Below are positions 47,203-59,638 of a DNA stretch of 64,000 nt, in pieces. The notes beneath the pieces are model-generated. The model was not told the origin of the DNA, ran no database searches, and worked only from the letters and a program-made list of their open reading frames with translations. This DNA comes from Vermamoeba vermiformis (taxonomy: Eukaryota; Tubulinea; Echinamoebida), in assembly GCA_045837725.1 (NCBI GenBank), contig JBEWZL010000056.1, positions 124,001 to 188,000 on the forward strand, given 5' to 3'. The translations under genes were made by a program, and so were the position numbers. The number at the start of each line of letters is the position of its first letter. Position 1 is the stretch's first letter.

Positions 47203-50114
47203 TTACAGATCAATTAGTTTCTCCTCAGTAGTGGTGGAATTAGTGTTACTTTCAGTAGCAGCAACAGCAGTGCTATTATTGTTGCTCTTCACTTCACCGC
47301 TGACATTGAGCTCTTTCTTGAACTGCGTGTTGTACAACAAGGCGTAAATGCCGTTCTGCGCCAACAACTGCTTGTGCGTGCCAGTCTCAACCACACGACC
47401 TTGATCCAACACGACAATCACATCTGCGGATAGAATTGTGCTCAAGCGATGAGCGATGACTAGGGATGTGCGGTTCTTGAACAATTTTTCCAACGCTTTT
47501 TGGATCAAGGCTTCACTTTCACTGTCCAAACTGCTAGTAGCTAGTATATTACACCGTTAGTATAATAACATCTTCAATAGATTAAACACTGATGATACAG
47601 TAAGATTTGGATGCAGATCTGCTTACCTTCGTCAAGCACCAAAATCTTTGGATCCTTCAAGATTGTTCGGGCAATCGAAACACCTATGTTCGAAAATAGT
47701 GTCAGCATTGTCAATTGAATTAACATCGAGATTTCTTACGTTGTTTTTCACCGCCAGACAGTTTGAAGCCACGTTCTCCGACGATGGTTTCGAGACCCTC
47801 AGGCAGGCTTGAAATAAAGTTCCAAATGTTGGCAGCACGACACGCGTCTTCTAGCTCGCGGTCAGTGGCACGTGGGTTAGCGTAGAGCAAGTTATTCCGC
47901 ACGGTGTCGTGGAACAAGACGCACTCTTGGGTCACCATGCCGATGTGTTCCGCCAAGTACGCCAAGGAAATGTCACGAATGTCAACACCGTCAATCAAAA
48001 TGCGACCTTCTTGCACGTCGTACAGGCGAGGAAGCAATGAAATCATCGTGCTCTTGCCTGCTCCTGATCGACCGACCAATGCGATCATTTGACCGGGCTT
48101 GATGTCCACCGTGACATCTCTGTCGAATGTAACCGTTAGATTTCCATAAAAGGAAATATTATTCGCTGATTTTGGTACAAACCTGAGCACCCATTTATTG
48201 ATATCTTTGCTTTCATATTTCTTTTCATCACGGAACTGACCGCCCCACTAAGAAGCCATTGATATTAATCACTAGCACTATAATTATAATATCTTATACG
48301 TACTCTGATGCGGCCCTTTTGTTCTTCGAGCTGAATGACTTGTTCGCCTGCTTGACGACCGTAGCTGAAGGACACATTGTCGAACCTAAGACACCGTTAG
48401 TAATTACTTCTATATTATAGTATTCAATAGGCACGTACTTGATCTCGCCGTTGATCAATGGGTTGTTGGGATGCACGGGATCTTCAATTTCAATGGGCAG
48501 ATCTAGCACCTCAAACACGCGCTCGAAGCTGACCATAGACTAATTGTGGCATTAATATAAAGCCCTATATTACAGTATCGTATGTATTTATACCTTAATA
48601 AAGGCAATTCTAGCGTTAACAAGTGCGCTGAAAGGTCCGTAGATCATTCCGAGGTACGAAATCAACGCGACGATTGTGCCGATGGAAATTGAGTCGTTGA
48701 TAACTAAGTAGCCTCCGACCCAGTAAATAAGGGCTGTATCGACTATAATAACATAATAAGGATTAGAGTTTGGCTCAATAATGACATTTTTGGATCCGAA
48801 AATAAAGTTGATAAAAAATATTTTGATACGTACAAGCTACGACAATGCCGACCATGGTGTAAAACAGCGTGTCAGTCATGTTGTCTTTGACTGTCAAATC
48901 GCGTAGTTCAGCGACAGCAGCCTCGTACTTCTCTTGATGTAACTTTTGACGGCCAAAAATCTTGCACAACAATACACCTTGTACTTCTAATGTCTCATTG
49001 ACAATAGCGTTCATCTGATATTACAATCAATAAATAATACGATCACGTGATTAAAGATCATTAGTCGTGAAAATTTTGACTGTGAAAAAATTGAGATATT
49101 TTGTGTTACTTACGCGGCCATAAGAATCCATCCATTGTTTGCTAACATCTCGGACTCGTTCTCCGATTTTACGGGCTGGCAAGATGAACAGCGGAAATAC
49201 TCCGATAGCGATCAAAGTCAATTTCCATTCAAGCGAGAACATGATCACGAGACCAAAAATGACTTTTGCCGTGTTCTTAATAATTAAATTAGTTAATTTA
49301 AAATAATTACCGAATATTTTTACTCACGGTAATAATTTGCACAAAAGTTCCCGTAATGGCCCTAAAATGTGATTAGTATGATTTTTTATGACCTAAAAAT
49401 AGTACCTTTGAGCGCCAGTCACATCGTTGTTCAATCTCGCAACAATCTCGCCCATTTTTGTGTTCACGAAAAATCGTATTGACATGTCCTACCAAAAATT
49501 ACGTGTCAATTACTGGGATCCGAAAAAGTTAAAACAATTCCAGAATAACTAATTATATGAATATAGGTTTATAATTATATAAACGTACTTGTAAGTGTTT
49601 ATAGAGTTGCGTTCTTAAAATGTAAGTCAAGCCAGTGGACACTCGCGTGCTAAAGTATGTAGATGCGACAGACAACAAGCTATCCACTAATGGAATGGCT
49701 AACATGCCTATACCGACCCTATGATATAATAATACACGTGTTAGAACTTATCAAAGATAGGACAAGCCCAGATTCCAGTTTAAAAAAATACGAAAATATT
49801 TTGCGTAGCTTATTTAGTAATTCTAGGCATATAAAATGTATGAAGTATTTTAATATTAATTAATCGTAGCAAAATTACCAGGTTAGAGCCGCTTTGTCCT
49901 TTTCAATAAGGATGTGATCAATTAGTGCACGTGTCAAGAGAGGCGGGATCATGTTGATTGCAGTTGAGAAACCAATAACAATGAGGGTTAATATTACCCA
50001 TCGCAAAAACGGCTTAACGAGAGGGTAGATCCGCTTGAACAGATCTTTTGTTGACGCCTTCGTTGTTTTGCCTTCTTCGGCATATAAAAACGATCCCCAA
50101 GCACTCCAATCCAT
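47203..50114 (-). CDS. ABC transporter, subfamily B half transporter
   Basis: Thirteen exons on the minus strand (50114-49879, 49718-49589, 49488-49406, 49361-49328, 49275-49114, 49014-48834, 48742-48594, 48539-48439, 48385-48304, 48247-48183, 48119-47740, 47683-47627, 47540-47203) give 665 aa. One six-helix membrane domain comes first ([40 protein letters not shown]). One nucleotide-binding domain follows: Walker [14 protein letters not shown] near 425, Q-loop MVTQECV, signature KLSGGEKQR, Walker B ILVLDEATSSLDS and switch SLVIAHRLS. The linker before Walker A carries an extra charged segment of about 35 residues. Half transporters of this type dimerise and export lipids, peptides or drugs across plasma or organelle membranes. 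No mitochondrial presequence is obvious. The C-terminus is Ser/Thr/Asn-rich. Confidence 0.87.
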
Positions 50115-50500
50115 ATTAATGTTAGTTGTGGTACCCAAAGCCAAATAATAAATAAAATAATTTCGCCGAGGCTTTTTATCTCTTCCGTCTGAGGCCGAAA
50201 ATTCGCTAAATGTCCCTTACGTCTCGATTTGGAAAAATAAAAGATGATTTTTGAGTTGATTTGGGCCCAATTATAAAAGTTGTTGAAGATCAAATCCAAG
50301 ACCAGCAGAATTCCAGTTTCGTATAACTTACGGTTTGATAGGACTTACCCTCCACCAAAACCGCCTCCTCCTCGTCTCATGTTGCCTAATGTTGAATTGT
50401 AAAATACTAATTCGTGTACGTACCGAAGAAAATGCAATTGTTAGGTCGGACCAACGTACTTATTTGGCAATATCAACTTTCTTTCGATTGAAAATAGATT
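50115..50500. other. Intergenic region
   Basis: This is the promoter of the ABCB gene and the 3' flank of the first F-box/ankyrin gene. Short frames here overlap without support. Confidence 0.5.
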
Positions 50501-53442
50501 TTATTGTTTATATTTCATGATATTTGGCTCCATATCGATGCAAGATAGGTTTTTACGATTCTTCAAGTGCACATCCGCACCATTGTCGAGGAGCAACTTG
50601 ATGAAGCGTTCCTTCTCATGACAGCGCACTTTGTCTTTGATCACGAGCATCAATGCACTCTCACCGTACTTGTCTTGCATATTCACATCGATTCCTTGTG
50701 CTATCAAGTACTCAACGACTTCAAACTTTGCTGCAAGTGCCAACAACGAACGACCTGTCGCCGAGCATCGTGTGTTCACATCAACTCCAATTTCTTCAAT
50801 CAGAATCTTGGTGAGGTCTATGAATGCCATAAATTTGCTGTAGACAACGAAGAGCTGAATCGCGTCATGTTCATCGCTGAGAAGTTGAATGACATCTTTT
50901 GCTTTGTCAATAAACAACTGCCTGTGCTTAGTAACGATCAATTCAATCAAATCAGTGAAATCTAGAAACATTATTGTTAGCGATAAAATCTACTTCACCT
51001 CGTTGTCACAAGACTTACACAACTCGATCGGATTCACCAACAAGTGATGAAAGTACGACTGTCCTTCAATATCGCAACAAGTGATATCAGCACCGTGTAA
51101 GAGGAGATAGTAGGCAATATGATCTGAATTACACTGAGCCGTCAAAATCAGCGGACTAATGCTACAACGGTGCGCAACTCGATTGACATCTGCTCCGTAT
51201 TTGATCAACGAAATAATTGTCTCCATGTCTCCGTACGACTCAATAACCAAATGAAGCACTGTGTCTCCTTCACTCGTTACTAAATCTGTGCGAGCTCCTT
51301 GTAGCAGCAAGTACTTGATGACATTGGGTGACCGGCGGCAATGCAGTGCTTCTAGTAACGGAGTTCGGTCAACGGTTGAATGAAACGATCTGCCAAACGC
51401 ATTGATATCTGCTCCGTTACTCAAAAACGAGTCAATAATGTCAATGTATTCGGTATCGGACTTCAAATACATGGTCATTGCGGCTACGAATCCGTTTTGC
51501 AAATCAAAGTGCTCTCCGTGTTTGTTGAGTAAGTACTTGATCTTGTTTGGTGCGAAAGATATGGCCATTGATAATGCTGTCTGTCCTCTACTGTCCACGA
51601 GACCAGGATTCACGCCATATTTCGATGTCAAATGTTCTAGTATGTCCTCGTTGGCATTGTTATATACGAGCCAGTTGTACAGAGATCCACCTTTGAATTC
51701 TTCAAGAAATCTCTGTTGAGCGTTAATATCTGCGCCAAGCTCAACAAGAACATCTAGAATTTTGGGCGGTGCTTTGTACCAATCAGATTCAAAGAGCCAG
51801 AACTCGATCGGAACTGAACTTGCTTCGTGTGTGACAATTGATTTAATCACATCTGTCCAAGCTAGTTTGTTGAATTCGTACACTTCTTCATTGATCAGAA
51901 CCATGTATGCATAAGTGGATCCAGGGCTACCAAATAATCTGTCAATATGCACTTTTGCACCATTCTGAATGAACTTTATTGCATCGTCGAGGTTACTGTT
52001 GCTGATAGCGCTGTCAACGATCGTGTCATCCGACCAATCATCGATGAGTGGCGCTAACAATCGAATCTCTATCGGATATTCTTTGTAATATGTCAATATT
52101 GATGAGTGATCAGGGTTATCGTTGATTATAGTTCGGATAGCTTTTTCTGAGAATAATTGCATCACTCGCTCTTCACCAAGAATACGCAGTGCGATGACCA
52201 GAAAATACTTGGGATTAACGTTGCGTTGTAATGCTGAGAAGTTGTTCAACAGAATTTCTTCTATGTTCCTTGTAGAACGCTGACTTACAAGGATTTGTAA
52301 TACAAGTTTTGTAGGAAAAAACGTTTGCCAGTTAGAGACCACACCACAATTATTGTAATAGATTTCGCTTTCAAGATCACTTTCACTCCTTGTCTCTTGA
52401 CCTAAAGACGAGACGGAAAAGTACGGGAATGAGTACTCCATGACGCGTGAATGCAAGTCAACTTCGTACTCCCAACTTGTGAGCTTGAGTAGTCGATCCA
52501 AGTCTTCATCACAATCATCGTAGCCTCGTAGACTTGCAAATAGTGGCGACGTTGATTGCATGAAGAATCTGTGATGATATGGTACAGGGTCTGACGTTGT
52601 GATTAATGTCATGCTCGGAAAATTTTCTCGTAATTGTAGTAGGTCGATGCTGGCACTATCGTTAAATATATATACCTTCTTTACGTTAGTAAAGGGACGT
52701 AGTGTTGAGACACATGAATCTGAGCCATATCCGGTACTCTTTGGTAGAACTAATTCGGTCACTTTTGGAAACGTTTGGTTGATTGGCGTGCTATCAAATA
52801 ACTTGACTTGATATGCATTCGGGAAATGCTTCAGCAAATCATTTGGAACGAATACCGTTGTAATATTCGGGAAGGTGATGTTTTGATATTTACGAGCTGA
52901 GTCAAATCCTGGAAAACATTTGTAAAGAGCTACCAGTGTCAACTTCTTTGATGCTTGTAGTAGTAACACTAGTGCCGATGGCGTAATTTTGATGTCGTAT
53001 ATAAATAGCTCTGTTATTTGATAGTGCATTGCTGTTTCGACTGGCTCAATGTCACATCTACCAGATTGCTGAGCTCTTGGGCGTATAATCAACTGCTTTT
53101 GGGCGTTTGAATGAATAGCTGCCTTATTCCATTGCTTATTAACGAGAACAAAATTTTTCAACCAATAATGGAACTGAAAGAACTTGAAAATATGGTCGCC
53201 AATGATTTCCAACGGCAGATCCGCTATTGTTGGTCCTAAAAATCGGAGGATACTAAATTTAATATTGACTTTAATGTGTCCATACCATGTTCCACAGTAA
53301 ACGTTCGTGGCTATATTTGAGAATTAAATATTTAATTAGTATTTATTTTTTTCTAATAAAATAATTCGATTACCTCGGACTGGTCAATTTTCCTTTTTTT
53401 TGTTGCATGGTCATCATTAGAAAATGAATTCTTTCGCTTCAT
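50501..53442 (-). CDS. F-box protein with ankyrin repeats, paralogue 1
   Basis: Four exons on the minus strand (53442-53374, 53310-53286, 53235-51019, 50961-50501) give 923 aa. A basic tail (MKRKNSFSNDD) leads to an F-box, ADLPLEIIGDHIFKFF then NFVLVNKQWNKAAIHS. A long middle region (about 80-480) contains LRR-like and helical stretches. From about 480 on, ankyrin units recur (for example QTALSMAISFAPNKIKYLLN, GDTVLHLVIESYGDMETIIS, GESALMLVIKDKVRCHEKER). The F-box would bind Skp1 and the ankyrins the target for ubiquitination. The paralogue directly upstream at 53521-56466 has the same exon plan. The final exon is nearly identical between the two while the large exon is clearly diverged. The 25-nt exon 2 is the least certain join. 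Confidence 0.78.
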
Positions 53443-53520
53443 ACTTCATGTGTGGTAGCGGATGCAAAAATTGCAGTCTCAACTAATATTCGACCAAAAG
53501 AGTGCATTTATTGCATTTTG

Positions 53521-56466
53521 TTACAACCTTAATATATTTGACCTAGGCAAATGTGGTTCAATATCGATTGGGGAGATGCCATTATGATTCTTCAAGTGCA
53601 CATCCGCACCGTTGTCAAGGAGCAACTTGACGAACCGTTCCTTCTCATGACAGCGCACTTTGTCTTTGACCACAAGCATCAATGCACTCTCGCCGTACTT
53701 GTCTTGCATATTCACATTGATTCCTTGCGCTATCAAGTACTCAACGACTTCAAACTTTGCTGCAAGTGCCAACAACGAACGACCTGTCGCCGAGCATCGT
53801 GTGTTCACATCAACTCCAATTTCTTCAATCAGAATCTTAGTGAGGTCTATGAATGACATGAATTTGCTGTAGATAATGGAGAGCAGGATCGGGTCTTGCT
53901 TGGTGATGGCAAGTTGAATGACGGCTTTTGCTTCGTCAATAAAAAACTTGTTGTATTTAGCCAGGATAATGTCCACTATCGCAGCTTCACCTATTAAAAT
54001 ACCATTAACCATTTAATATTGCATTTCAGTTCGTACCTAAGTCAGCAGGGCGTGCAAGCAAGTGATGAAAGAAAGTCGTTCCTTCAACATCACGACGAGT
54101 GACATCAGCGCCGTGTTCGAGGAGACATAAGACGAGACTATCTTCACAATACTGCGTGGCTAACATCAATGGGGTCAAACTGTGCCGTTCAACTCTGTTC
54201 ACATCCGCGCCCTGGTTGCATAGTGCGTCGATAACGGCGCTATCTCGATGAGATTTTATCGCCACGTGAAGAGCTGCGTCACCCTCGCTTGTGACGACGT
54301 CAGTGCGGGCGTCTTTTTCGAGCAAATACTTGATGATAGTAAGCGATAGATTACGGTGCAGTGCCTCCGTCAAAGGTGTCCTAGCAACTGTCGAATGAAA
54401 CGATCTTCCAAGTGCGTTAATATCCGCTCTGTTGTTAACAAAGCAGTCAATCATGTCGACGTATTTTTGGTCTGATTTGCGATGAATGGCCATGGCACAG
54501 ACGAATCCGTTTTGCAGATTCAGTTGATGTCCATGGCGGTTGATTAGAAACCTTATTCTGCTTGTTGCGTGCAACATCGCCATTGATAGTGCTGTCTGAC
54601 CACGACCGTCAATTTGACCTGGATTCACCTTGTGCACCCAACTTAGGTGCTCCAAAATACTAAAATCGACTTTTTTGTAGATAAGCCAGTTGTATAGTGA
54701 TCCTCCTTTGAATTCTTCAGGAAGTCTCTGCTGTGCGTGAATATCGGCTCCGAGTGCGATAAGTGCTTCAAGAAAGATCAATGCTGAGCGTGGAGTTGGT
54801 ACTTCGTACCAATTTGATTCAAAGAGCCAATACTTGATAGGCACTGGCGATGCTCCTTTTACGACGATCAATTCAAGAAATGCCTTCCAACGCTCGTAAT
54901 TGGGTTCTTCATCGAATTCATCAATTTGAACTAACAATCCAGGTTTATCGAATAATCTGTCAATATGCACTTTTGCACCATTCTGAATGAACATTACTGC
55001 ATCATCGAGGTCACCGTTGCTGATAGCGCTGTCAACGATCGTGTCGTCTGACCAATCATCGATGAGTGGCGCTAACAATCGAACCTCTCTCGGATATTCT
55101 TCGTAATATGTCAATATCGACGGATAACTAGGGTTATTGTTGATAATTGTCCGCAGTGCTTCTTCTGAGTACAGCTGCATCACTTGCTCTTCGCTGAGAA
55201 TGTATAGCGCTACGACGAGCAAGTACTTCGGGTTCACGCTCTGTTGCAAAGAAGAAATGTTGTCGAGTAGGAATTCTTCTCTTCGTTTCGTGTCTGGTGC
55301 TTGCAACAGAACTTGAAGCATTTCGAGCGGCGAGAAAAATGTTTTGTAGAGCTGTGACAAAGGAATTTGCGGACATCGACTAGCATAATGAACGTAATGA
55401 TCAACGACTTCACTTCTAGTCTTGTAGGCTTCTACGGTAATTGAAGCTTTTTCGAAGTACGGAAACGAGTACTCTCTAATGCGCGAAAACAGATCCACTT
55501 CGTACTCCAACGACGTGAATTTGAGCTCTTCCATGAACATCGATTGATCATCCCAATTATACGTTGAATCATATAACGGAGTTGCCTGCTTAATAACGTT
55601 AAATGCTCTCTGGTGATATGGTTGGATTGAAGTGACAAACGTCACGTTTGGGAACTCAAGTTGCAGCTCGTTCAGATCCTCTAATTTGTGAAAAATGTAT
55701 ACTGTTTTCACGTTGGGTGTGCGAGTTAATATTGCTTTGTAAGCGCTGTTGGACAATCTCTTCCGCTTGTACATCACTAACTCTGTCACTTTTGGAAGGT
55801 GTTCGAGTTTCTTTGAGTTGCTAAGTAGCTCGACACGAGTTGCGTTTGGAAAATGTTTTCGTAAATGATCGGGTACTGCGACCGTTGTGATATTGGGAAA
55901 GGTCAAATCTGCGCGAAATTCGCCGAAATAAGCTCGACTTAAACTGGCAAACACGACTAATTTCTTCGATGCCAGTAATAATAGCTCCAAATCCGCGCTT
56001 TGGATGGTATAGTTTGAATATATAAATAATTCTGTTATTTGATAACGTGCAGCGGTAGCAATTGCATTGCCGTCACATTGTTGAGAATAAATGAGTATTA
56101 GCTGCTTTTGAGCGTTTGAATGAATAGCTGCCTGCTTCCATCGCTTATTAACAAGAACTAAATTTTTCAACCAATAATGGAACTGAAAGAACTTGAAAAT
56201 CTGGTTGCCAATGATTTCCAACGGCAGATCTTCCTCTGTTACCACTTCATAACAAAATTAATTAATTAGTTTATCATTCTAAAATTAGCACTGTATAATA
56301 ATAAGAATACCAGCATTATTGGAGGTAGTTGGCGCACTCTATTATTTACAAGAATTAAAATTGCTATTTTATTGTAAGTGCAACGTTCGGTACCTACCTC
56401 TGCATCGCCAATTTTTTGTTTTTTAGAAGCAGGAGGATCGGAAGAAGGAGGGTCCTTTCGTTTCAT
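53521..56466 (-). CDS. F-box protein with ankyrin repeats, paralogue 2
   Basis: Exons 56466-56398, about 56233-54037 and 53990-53521 on the minus strand give 911 aa. A basic start (MKRKDPPSSDPPASKKQKIG) of the same 23-codon length as in paralogue 1 is followed by EDLPLEIIGNQIFKFFQFHY, the F-box. The C-terminal half holds ankyrin repeats (QTALSMAMLHATSRIRFLIN, GDAALHVAIKSHRDSAVID, LTPLMLATQYCEDSLVLCLL). Paralogue 1 has an extra 25-nt exon after exon 1; a matching exon could not be placed here, so the 5' join is tentative. The last exon is about 95% identical in DNA to that of paralogue 1 over some 290 nt. It probably works as an SCF substrate adaptor. Confidence 0.76.
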
Positions 56467-56530
56467 TTGGACGTGTTGTAGATCAAGCGGTAAATTGCAA
56501 AACAATTAAATCAAAGACAAAACCAACACC

Positions 56531-57529
56531 ATGTCGTGGTATCAAACAGTTATTACTTTAGGAGCCAAAAAACGAGGCTGCCACTTAGTTACAAAGGAGA
56601 TCCTCTCAAATGTTCCGAAGATCAAGGACTACAAAGTCGGTCTCGCGAATTTATTTAGTAAGATTAATATTATTAAATAATACAAATGCAGTTTATTAAT
56701 GTACGGGCAGTTCAACACACTTCAGCGAGCTTGTCCATAAATGAAAATTGTGACTCGGATGTACGCTTGGATCTTGAAGATGCATTGAACTATATCGCGC
56801 CAGAGGTATTAAATAATTTTTTAATAATTATTGGCTACATTGTTTATAATTTATCAAATTGTTGGTAATTGCTTAATTCGCAATTAATATCCCGCACTCA
56901 AAACTCTTCTAACAACTTTTTAATACAGTCAAATAAATATAGACACGATGCTGAAGGTTCAGATGATATGCCAGGTGAGCAGATTTGACCACCAAAACCC
57001 ATCTGTTCTGCTTTGATTCAATTCTCAGTCATATTATTCTCGTGCATTCATTTGTTAATAATATACGTATATTATTATACAGCCCATGTTAAGTCAACAG
57101 TCGTCGGTGTTTCAATCAACATCCCGATCACCAACGGTGCGCTCAACTTGGGCACGTGGCAGGTACGAGACACCTAATGTTTTACTACAGCATACTTTAT
57201 TATCGAACGTTATACCTTTATTTTAACGATTTCACGGGCCCGTATTACGAGAGGTTGATATTTCTAATGTCACTCCGTGTCACATCCAAAAAATACGCTG
57301 TAAATGTGACAGTCATTTAATTCGTTCCGAGACTATCTGGAGCTATTGATAAACATTAGACGCAAAGGATAGCGATTTGGTACCGTTGTCCGTTGTTACG
57401 ATCCACATCTAAAAGTATACTAACTGACGCGTGATTTTGAAGGGGATTTACTTGTGCGAGCATAGAAATCACGCACACGGAAGAAGCGTAGTGGTCACTT
57501 TGCAAGGAGAACTGTTCAACAAGCAATAA
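56531..57529 (+). CDS. YjbQ/UPF0047 family protein
   Basis: Five exons (56531-56657, 56711-56805, 56929-56974, 57083-57162, 57443-57529) give 144 aa, the normal family length. Family motifs are [20 protein letters not shown] near 44, [20 protein letters not shown] near 85 and [17 protein letters not shown] near 112. The conserved His, Glu and Asp residues of these blocks line the active pocket. Bacterial YjbQ has thiamine phosphate synthase-like activity in vitro; the cellular role in eukaryotes is not known. The acceptor at 56710 was chosen because it restores the IQHTSAS block. Its start lies 64 bp from that of the F-box/ankyrin paralogue 2 on the opposite strand. Confidence 0.88.
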
Positions 57530-58092
57530 CACCTAAACGTCCAACTTGGATCAGATGTAGGCCTAACATGTAAATAAACCTGATATTGCTTAAAATTGAT
57601 TCAATCTTGATTAAAACTGATGAACTGACGCCGTATACCGTATACCAAGCATTAATCTCACGAAACAGGTTGACAAGCACGAATTTTCTGTTACGGACCT
57701 AAATTTAACTTTAAGATTTAAAAAGTTGGTATTTTATAAGTTAATAATCAACAGACGACCACAACAGAGACCGCTTTATAATTGTAAGTTGTTTTAAACA
57801 TGGTTAATAGTAACTCATATTGATAGTTTTGGAATTAAATAAGCACGATTATGCAACTTTTTGTTTTTGGCGCGAGCGATCTCGCGAGATCCGTTCTTAA
57901 ATTTAACTTCTGCTAATTATTTTTTATTACTTAACCACTAAGTAATCATTTCACATCGCGGTCTGACGTTGTGAACGCACGTATCTTTTTTCAATCCGGA
58001 TTTCAAAAAGAAATAATCGAACTAATTCCTAAATTCTTTAAATGCAAATTTAATCATACTTAAATATTAACTAATTTATTTGATTTGATTAG
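57530..58092. other. Intergenic region
   Basis: This AT-rich stretch lies between the YjbQ gene and the ENT gene. An AG directly before the ATG at 58093 hints that an intron in the 5' leader ends there. No gene is seen. Confidence 0.5.
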
Positions 58093-59398
58093 ATGTCCAA
58101 AGCAAACGAAGCAAACCGATCGAAAGAACCAAAACCATCGCAAAGCATCAGCGACGAGCAGAAGCAACGGCTAAAGCGTCAGTTGGAATTAGAAGCTTAT
58201 TGCGCCGTAATTTCTGCATTTAGAGCTCAAGGTAAGCATTTCGATCCCATCAAACTTGTCCGTTTCATCCCGTTTCACTCGTTTTCACTCAAATTAGCGT
58301 CTAATACTATTTTCTCACTAAAAATGCGTCTATAATCATCCATTATATATATTAATTTTAATTTAACCTTGATTTTAAACTTAATATCTGGTACAACCGA
58401 AAGTTTGCTAAAATTTTTTTCGTCTTCCACTTTACCTTAAATAGTAATTGGAATTTATTTAAAGCGGCGCATGTCCGATATAGGCACTAACATTTTATAA
58501 TGTAGGGGAGCTTACTTGGCAAAAAGAAGTAATTTTGCAGGAACTCCGAACAGTGCTCCACGTCTCCGACGAGCGTCACAGGTAAATTTTCGCTTAAAAA
58601 TGCGTTATATATTTATATAATATTGCGTTATTAATATTAAAGTGCGGAGATACAAGTTTTAAGTCCGCTACATTTTGTTTCACGATTATTTTTTTTGACC
58701 GGTATACCTCTCGTATACCCCAATTCAACGAGCTAATATCTCACCCAACATTAATTTATATCACCTATATTCATAACTTACTATAATAATACGCCTAGAT
58801 CGTTTACTTTCCAAAATTTTTTGAGTCGGCACTAACATATTTTGTACGTAGATTGGAATGCTTGCGTGTACAGAACGACGAAGTGTTGACAGTACTAGGA
58901 GATCACTACGGCAAACAAAAACGAGACTTATTTTCAATGCCGCCAGTCAACAAGCCAGCACACAGGTACTCGCTGAGTGAGATCGAAGGCGACACAACAA
59001 CAGCAAATATTCACAGTGACGCGCCGCCAGTGAGCCTATCGCCTAGTGCTCTTAAGAAGTCAAATATGATGGTTGAAGATGACCGGGGAATGTTACTGAA
59101 AGCAAAACCTTTCTCAAACACTGCCGGGAAACCCGCAATTTTGACAACAATTCCGCTGATACCTGAACACCTTTACGATAGCGAAGGATATAATACTATG
59201 GGCAAGATCGATATGTATGATAATAGCAACCCGCAAATGATGCATATGATGCAAACAGATCCGCACGCGCAAAATTATTCTCAAAATTTCAATCAATACG
59301 GACAACAGATGCCTCGACAACCTTACTATGGACAGCAAGGCGATGAGAACTCTAATTCAGGAAATAACCCTTCAGATCGATACAACTATCAAAGTTAA
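58093..59398 (+). CDS. ENT-domain (EMSY N-terminal) protein
   Basis: Three exons (58093-58231, 58506-58581, 58852-59398) give 253 aa. Residues about 20-95 are an ENT domain: RLKRQLELEAYCAVISAFRA, GELTWQKEVILQELRTVL and VSDERHRLECLR. In EMSY and the plant EMSY-like proteins this all-helical domain dimerises and binds chromatin proteins such as HP1. The rest is low complexity; the tail is rich in Met, Gln, Asn, Tyr and Gly (MMHMMQTDPHAQNYSQNF), resembling prion-like regions of nuclear proteins. It is probably a chromatin or transcription regulator. The domain call is strong; the partner is unknown. Confidence 0.85.
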
Positions 59399-59445
59399 CG
59401 AAACTTTTGCGCGGCATTATTTATTTTGTTTTTTCCTTGTAATTA

Positions 59446-59451
59446 AATAAA
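59446..59451 (+). terminator. Polyadenylation signal for the ENT gene
   Basis: AATAAA lies about 50 nt after the stop at 59398. Confidence 0.5.
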
Positions 59452-59638
59452 TCTAAGTGTTCATAACATAAAACTAGACATTGTCGATTTCTGATCTAAT
59501 TCCAAAACTTATTTGGTTTCGCGAAATCTACCGAAACCTTTTTTGGCAATTCTATAAAGCGATGAAAAGTAGGTATTGCTAATTTTGATTTAGTTTAGAA
59601 CAACACAACAGGCCTTTAAATTAATCGTCAGTTTCAGC

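Noticed and set aside
47033-47347. 104-codon plus-strand frame over the end of the ABCB gene
   Set aside because: Its 3' half is the antisense of the ABCB tail and the 5' half lacks domain or codon support.
54026-56245. Reading the large exon of F-box/ankyrin paralogue 2 as a complete intronless gene starting at an internal ATG
   Set aside because: The F-box begins right at the exon edge and an upstream 69-nt exon has the same length and basic character as exon 1 of paralogue 1, so a spliced model fits better.
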